NCBI GenBank assembly: GCA_021849595.1
Contig: JAJZSR010000004.1
Span: 1-44,882 of the forward strand
Direction of reading: 5' to 3'
Origin: Pseudomonadota bacterium
GTDB taxonomy: Bacteria; Pseudomonadota; Gammaproteobacteria; Burkholderiales; Thiobacillaceae
DNA: 44,882 bases
The notes beneath the pieces were generated by a model, which did no database searches, was not told the DNA's origin, and saw only the letters and a list, made by a program, of their open reading frames with translations. Below are positions 41,569 to 44,882 of this stretch, in pieces (positions within the stretch are counted from its first letter, which is position 1; every line of letters starts with the position of its first letter). Position numbers and translations under genes: made by a program.

Positions 41569-42486
41569 TTGAATCCCGCCCAGCCTTCCCGCCCAGCCCG
41601 TGCCCTGCTGGGCCTGGCGCTGCTCTCCCTGATCTGGGGGTACAACTGGGTGGTCATGAAATCCGCGCTCGCCGACGCCGGGGCACTCACCTTCACAGCG
41701 CTGCGCTCGGCGCTGGGTGCCCTGAGCCTGTTCCTGGTCATGCTTTGGCAGCGCAAACCCCTGGGTCTCACGCGCCCCGCCGCGACACTGACCCTTGGCG
41801 TGCTGCAGACCGCCCTGTTCGTGGGATTGACCATGGCGGCGCTCATCCACGGCGGCGCCGGCAAGACCGCCGTGCTGGTGTACACCATGCCTTTCTGGGT
41901 ACTGTTGCTGGCCTGGCCGCTCCTGGGCGAGCGCTTGCACGGTCTGCAATGGCCCGCGGTGGCGCTCGCCTGCGCGGGCCTAGTGCTGGTTCTGGCGCCC
42001 TGGCGCCCCGCCGTCAGCCCAACGAGCGAGATGCTCGCCATCGTTGCCGGGCTGGCCTGGGCACTCGCGGCGCTGCAGGCCAAGCACATGGGGCGCAGCC
42101 AGCGCTTTGACTTGCTTTCGCTCACCGCCTGGCAGATGGCCCTGGGCTCGCTGCCGCTGATCGCCCTGACCCTGGCGCTGCCCGAGCCGCCCATCCATTG
42201 GACGCCCTACTTCATCGGCGCGTTGCTCTACAACGTCGTTCTGGGCAACGCCCTGGCCTGGTGGCTGTGGCTGTACGTGCTGCAGAACCTCCCCGCGGGC
42301 GTCGCCAGCCTCGGCACCCTGGCCATACCGGTGATAGGCGTCTTGGCGGCCTGGCTGCAACTGGGCGAGCAGCCGGGCGAGGTCGAAATCGCCGGCATGG
42401 CCCTCATCGGCACCGGCCTCGGGTTGCTCGCTCTGGCCGCCATGCGGCGGCGCGCCGTTGCCCCGGTCGAAACGCCTGCGGAGTGA
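41569..42486 (+). CDS. EamA/DMT-family transporter
   Basis: A 305-residue inner-membrane protein with about ten hydrophobic helices in two EamA repeats: LALLSLIWGYNWVVMKSAL and MAALIHGGAGKTAVLVYTMPFW in the first, GLAWALAALQAKHM and GVASLGTLAIPVIGVLAAWL in the second. DMT exporters move metabolites or amino acids; position next to ilvB makes an amino-acid exporter conceivable but unproven. The start is a TTG at 41569 with no evident ribosome site, and no ATG lies nearby in frame. Confidence 0.85.
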   Translation: MNPAQPSRPARALLGLALLSLIWGYNWVVMKSALADAGALTFTALRSALGALSLFLVMLWQRKPLGLTRPAATLTLGVLQTALFVGLTMAALIHGGAGKTAVLVYTMPFWVLLLAWPLLGERLHGLQWPAVALACAGLVLVLAPWRPAVSPTSEMLAIVAGLAWALAALQAKHMGRSQRFDLLSLTAWQMALGSLPLIALTLALPEPPIHWTPYFIGALLYNVVLGNALAWWLWLYVLQNLPAGVASLGTLAIPVIGVLAAWLQLGEQPGEVEIAGMALIGTGLGLLALAAMRRRAVAPVETPAE

Positions 42487-42532
42487 CGCGCAGGGCCGAA
42501 GCGCGGGGATAGACCCCAGCGTGGGGACAGGT

Positions 42533-43375
42533 CTACTGGGACTGGCCTGCGCCTGTACCGGCAGAAACGATCAAGTTCGGCACATAGTGGCAGGCCAGGG
42601 TCCGCGACGGCCGCCCGCCTACGGCCTCCACATGCTCGCCGTAATGAACCAGCATGTCTTGCGGTACCAGCACGACCACTCTCGCGCCGGCAGGTTTGCC
42701 GTCCAGATGAATCACCGCTCGCAGATTGTTAAGATACGCAGGGTCGATTTTTCCATTTACTTCCCTCTGCGTCCGGTCAAGCAACTCAAGCGCTTGCGGC
42801 CGGGAAAGAAATCCAACGATCTGTCCGCCAAAAGGCGCGGACGGCCCAAACGACATCCCCATAGGCCCTCCTGCACCGCAATTCTCGTCCGCATCAGCGA
42901 CTTGCTGCGGGATGCCCGTGCTCTGCGAAATGGCGCCCTGCTCCTGCGGCTCCCGCGCAGGTGATGGCAACGCCACGGCCGAAGCGGCCGGCGCCGCCTC
43001 GACGCCGTGCTCCGCACGGGTAGGCGATTCCTGCAGCCCATGCTTGATAATTGCCGCTGTCTGAGTTTTCTCGGGTGCCTGAGGCAGCCGGGCCGACCCC
43101 GCCGCTTGCGGGGTTATGCCGGGCGGGATGCGCCCCATGTCCTGCTGCGCAGCAGGATGCGAAAGAGTAACACCTGCATTCCCCATCACCCTGCCCGATG
43201 TTAAGGGTGGAGAAGCCGGGTGGGCTCCATACCACCGCCAGGGAGGCAAAAACAACACCACCGCCGATATGGCGAGCGCCGCCAGAAACACAAGGCGCCA
43301 TGCTGATGAATGCTTCCACAAGTAGCCAACGCTACCGAGCAAGGACGTTTCTTTCGAGGGCTCAGGTTGCAACAT
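42533..43375 (-). CDS. Single-pass membrane protein of unknown function, partner of the AAA+ gene
   Basis: A 280-residue protein I do not recognise. A short cytoplasmic N-terminus is followed by one membrane span (about 27-44, VFLAALAISAVVLFLPPW), a long Pro/Ala/Gln-rich low-complexity stretch (about 50-170), and a compact C-terminal domain (about 185-280). That domain contains LELLDRTQREVNGKIDP, AVIHLDGKPAGARVVVLVPQ, VHYGEHVEAVGGRPSRT and CHYVPNLIVS, with one cysteine near the end. The layout suggests an inner-membrane anchor with a periplasmic reach. The ATG at 43375 is four bases after the AAA+ stop, so the two form one unit. Confidence 0.72.
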   Translation of the reverse strand: MLQPEPSKETSLLGSVGYLWKHSSAWRLVFLAALAISAVVLFLPPWRWYGAHPASPPLTSGRVMGNAGVTLSHPAAQQDMGRIPPGITPQAAGSARLPQAPEKTQTAAIIKHGLQESPTRAEHGVEAAPAASAVALPSPAREPQEQGAISQSTGIPQQVADADENCGAGGPMGMSFGPSAPFGGQIVGFLSRPQALELLDRTQREVNGKIDPAYLNNLRAVIHLDGKPAGARVVVLVPQDMLVHYGEHVEAVGGRPSRTLACHYVPNLIVSAGTGAGQSQ

Positions 43376-43379
43376 GGAA

Positions 43380-44714
43380 TCAGGCCCCCTGTGGGCACGC
43401 AGCCGCCAGCGCCTGCACGGCGCCTTCTTTCTCCACCAATGCGACACAACGCGCCCCTTGCTGCTTGGCGACGATGAGGGAATCGGCAATCGACTCTTCG
43501 ATTGCCCGCACCAAATCGCGCGAAGAGGCTGCATCTGCGAGCTTCTCCTGGCGCTGCATGAGCGTGTACAGCAGTTCCGGGTCTATCCCCTGCTCGGCCA
43601 CTTCCAGCCCATAATTGCGGATCATTTTTTCGATCTCCAGGGCCGTCACGCGCGCCACATCCAAACCGCTCAGGCGGGCAAAAACGAAAATACGGTCAAT
43701 GCGGTTGAGGACTTCGGGTGCGAATCCCGCCTCCTTCAGCGCGTTGGTGGCGGCGCGCCGCATCTCGTCGGAGTCGTGCGCATATTGCCGCCTGATGTCT
43801 TCCAACTCATCTGAAGCGGCATTGGTCGTCAGCACAAATATCGCACGTGCGGTGGATATCTGCCTGCCATCGGACGCCTCAGTAACAAAGCCATCGTTCC
43901 AGGCAGTCAGAAACCGCTTGTGCACCTCGGGATCGGCCTTTTCGATTTCATCCAGAAGCACGATGGCGTCCGGCGTATCTCGCAGGCTGGCCGTGAGCTT
44001 GCCGTAGGTATTCGATCCCACATAGCCCTTCGGCGAGCCGAACAACGCCGTCGCCCCCATACCCCTTGCCAACTGGGTCATATCAAAATGCAGGAGCTTG
44101 CGGCCAAGCGCAACGGCAAGCACTTTACCGAGATACGTCTTTCCGGTGCCTGGAAAACCAGCGAACAAAAACACCCCCACCGGCTTGCCGCGCTGCTGAA
44201 GGGCAAGGCGTCGGCGAATTTGCGCTGCCAAGTCATCGCATATGGCATCCTCGCCGATGACTTTGGATTTGAGCGTCGCAGCCAGGGCCGCGGCATCGAT
44301 GAAAACCGCCTCTGCATTCTGGCCAAGACGGTTTTCGAGCGCCTGGCGATTGGTAAGGCGATCCAGTATGTCCATGATCCAACGTCTCCGAGTAATCCAA
44401 CGCGGCAGTTTCCCCGCCACCGCTAATACACCCACCACCACCCAAAGCCAGAGGAAACCGGCCAAACCTCCCACCCATAGCCACCACTGCCCACCCCGCT
44501 TACCCACTGTTTCGGTCCAGCGCCCGGCAGCGGCCCACGCATGGGGAAGAAAATGTTCAGCCGCCCGTAAAAGCGCAAGCGCCATTACGAGGAATATCAG
44601 CAGCGGTAAGTAGCGGTTGAAAACCGCAAGCATGCGCTCCAAGTCGCTATACGTATCCACAAACAAGCGGGAAAATCTTATTCGCCGCAGGACCTCGGGA
44701 GTTGGATGCCGCAA
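43380..44714 (-). CDS. Membrane-anchored single-ring Clp/Hsp100-type AAA+ ATPase
   Basis: About 444 residues: two membrane spans (about 35-52 and 76-100) followed by one AAA+ module of the ClpA/ClpB second-ring type. Walker A is GFPGTGKT (186-193), the substrate-gripping pore loop GYVG is at 230-233, Walker B is IVLLDEIEKA (251-260), sensor 1 is at TTN (296-298), the arginine finger is Arg338 in LNRID, and sensor 2 is Arg399. Every catalytic feature is present, so it should be an active unfoldase or remodeller. There is no Clp N-domain, first ring or evident ClpP-docking loop. The start is uncertain: TTG at 44714 gives the longest frame; ATG at 44633 would still keep both spans. Confidence 0.82.
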   Translation of the reverse strand: MRHPTPEVLRRIRFSRLFVDTYSDLERMLAVFNRYLPLLIFLVMALALLRAAEHFLPHAWAAAGRWTETVGKRGGQWWLWVGGLAGFLWLWVVVGVLAVAGKLPRWITRRRWIMDILDRLTNRQALENRLGQNAEAVFIDAAALAATLKSKVIGEDAICDDLAAQIRRRLALQQRGKPVGVFLFAGFPGTGKTYLGKVLAVALGRKLLHFDMTQLARGMGATALFGSPKGYVGSNTYGKLTASLRDTPDAIVLLDEIEKADPEVHKRFLTAWNDGFVTEASDGRQISTARAIFVLTTNAASDELEDIRRQYAHDSDEMRRAATNALKEAGFAPEVLNRIDRIFVFARLSGLDVARVTALEIEKMIRNYGLEVAEQGIDPELLYTLMQRQEKLADAASSRDLVRAIEESIADSLIVAKQQGARCVALVEKEGAVQALAAACPQGA

Positions 44715-44802
44715 ACCGGTTTAGCGAACCACATTCGGCAGATAAGGGCCTCAAGATGTAGATTTTTTATCATATTATTGAGAATTACGTAAATAGATGA
44801 CA
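44715..44802. other. AT-rich gap upstream of the AAA+ gene
   Basis: This 88-base gap is markedly AT-rich compared with the rest of the window, especially 44758-44800. It holds a possible minus-strand -10 TATGAT (44769-44774), but no convincing -35 and no terminator. The composition break supports the view that the right-end genes are acquired. Confidence 0.4.
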
Positions 44803-44882
44803 TCAAACTGGCAGTTCGGCCTGTTTCCAGAAAGCGGCGATCAGCTTGGGTCGGTGCTGCATGGACTTGAGCCGACGCCGGG
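44803..44882 (-). CDS. C-terminal end of an unidentified gene, cut by window edge
   Basis: Reading the minus strand from the right edge, one frame gives about 26 codons ending in SMQHRPKLIAAFWKQAELPV and then TGA at 44803-44805. The residue mix looks like a real basic, helical C-terminus, and it sits 88 bases before the AAA+ start on the same strand. No family can be named from so little; other frames over these 80 bases are also open, so the call is tentative. Confidence 0.35.
   Translation of the reverse strand, partial: RRRLKSMQHRPKLIAAFWKQAELPV

Overview
The window reads as a high-GC betaproteobacterial chromosome, probably from the Nitrosomonadales side of the class; I cannot name the species. 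The evidence is gene order: ndk-rlmN-pilF-rodZ-ispG-hisS-yfgM-bamB-der, ilvB-ilvH-ilvC-psd-pssA-leuA, glnA-DUF4124-ntrB-ntrC, and purM-purN beside a PerM-type permease. Coding density is very high, with many 1-4 base stop/start overlaps, and no gene-free stretch exceeds about 150 bases. I see no rRNA, tRNA, CRISPR array or complete insertion sequence.

Layout. 1-458: the N-terminal part of a tyrosine integrase cut by the window edge, with short direct repeats in front of it, i.e. the end of an integrated element. 459-2225: an EVE-domain protein, a small unknown protein and purC. 2412-8222: a probable lipid A amino-sugar locus (GT2 glycosyltransferase, GtrA, ArnT-like transferase, ChbG/NaxD-like deacetylase) followed by a QseBC/PmrAB-type two-component system. 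8244-10997: AI-2E/PerM permease, purM, purN. 10999-16465: hslVU with a sigma-32-type promoter, psiE-like, a STAS protein with an internal repeat, a CobW-type GTPase, a bacterioferritin gene broken by an internal deletion, and bfd with a Fur-like box. 16551-21352: nitrogen control (ntrC, ntrB, DUF4124, glnA) with a sigma-54 promoter and an NtrC palindrome. 21457-30317: the conserved ndk-to-der operon for isoprenoid, tRNA charging, cell shape, pilus and outer-membrane assembly. 30382-34968: tilS, accA, slyD, and a ribosomal oxygenase with a coupled small protein. 34972-41447: branched-chain amino acid and phosphatidylethanolamine synthesis in one operon, with a leucine-codon leader peptide before leuA. 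41569-42486: EamA transporter. 42533-44882: an unusual module of a membrane-anchored single-ring Clp-type AAA+ ATPase, an unrecognised single-pass membrane protein, and the tail of a third gene at the edge.

How the parts work together. Regulation is legible at several loci: NtrC/sigma-54 at glnA, sigma-32 at hslVU, Fur at bfd, and a leucine-codon attenuator at leuA. The lipid A-like set resembles the Bordetella lgm and Francisella flm/naxD systems, and the neighbouring sensor pair is a plausible controller. The right-end AAA+ module is the best candidate for something undescribed. The clearest defect is the bacterioferritin gene, next to an intact and apparently iron-regulated bfd.
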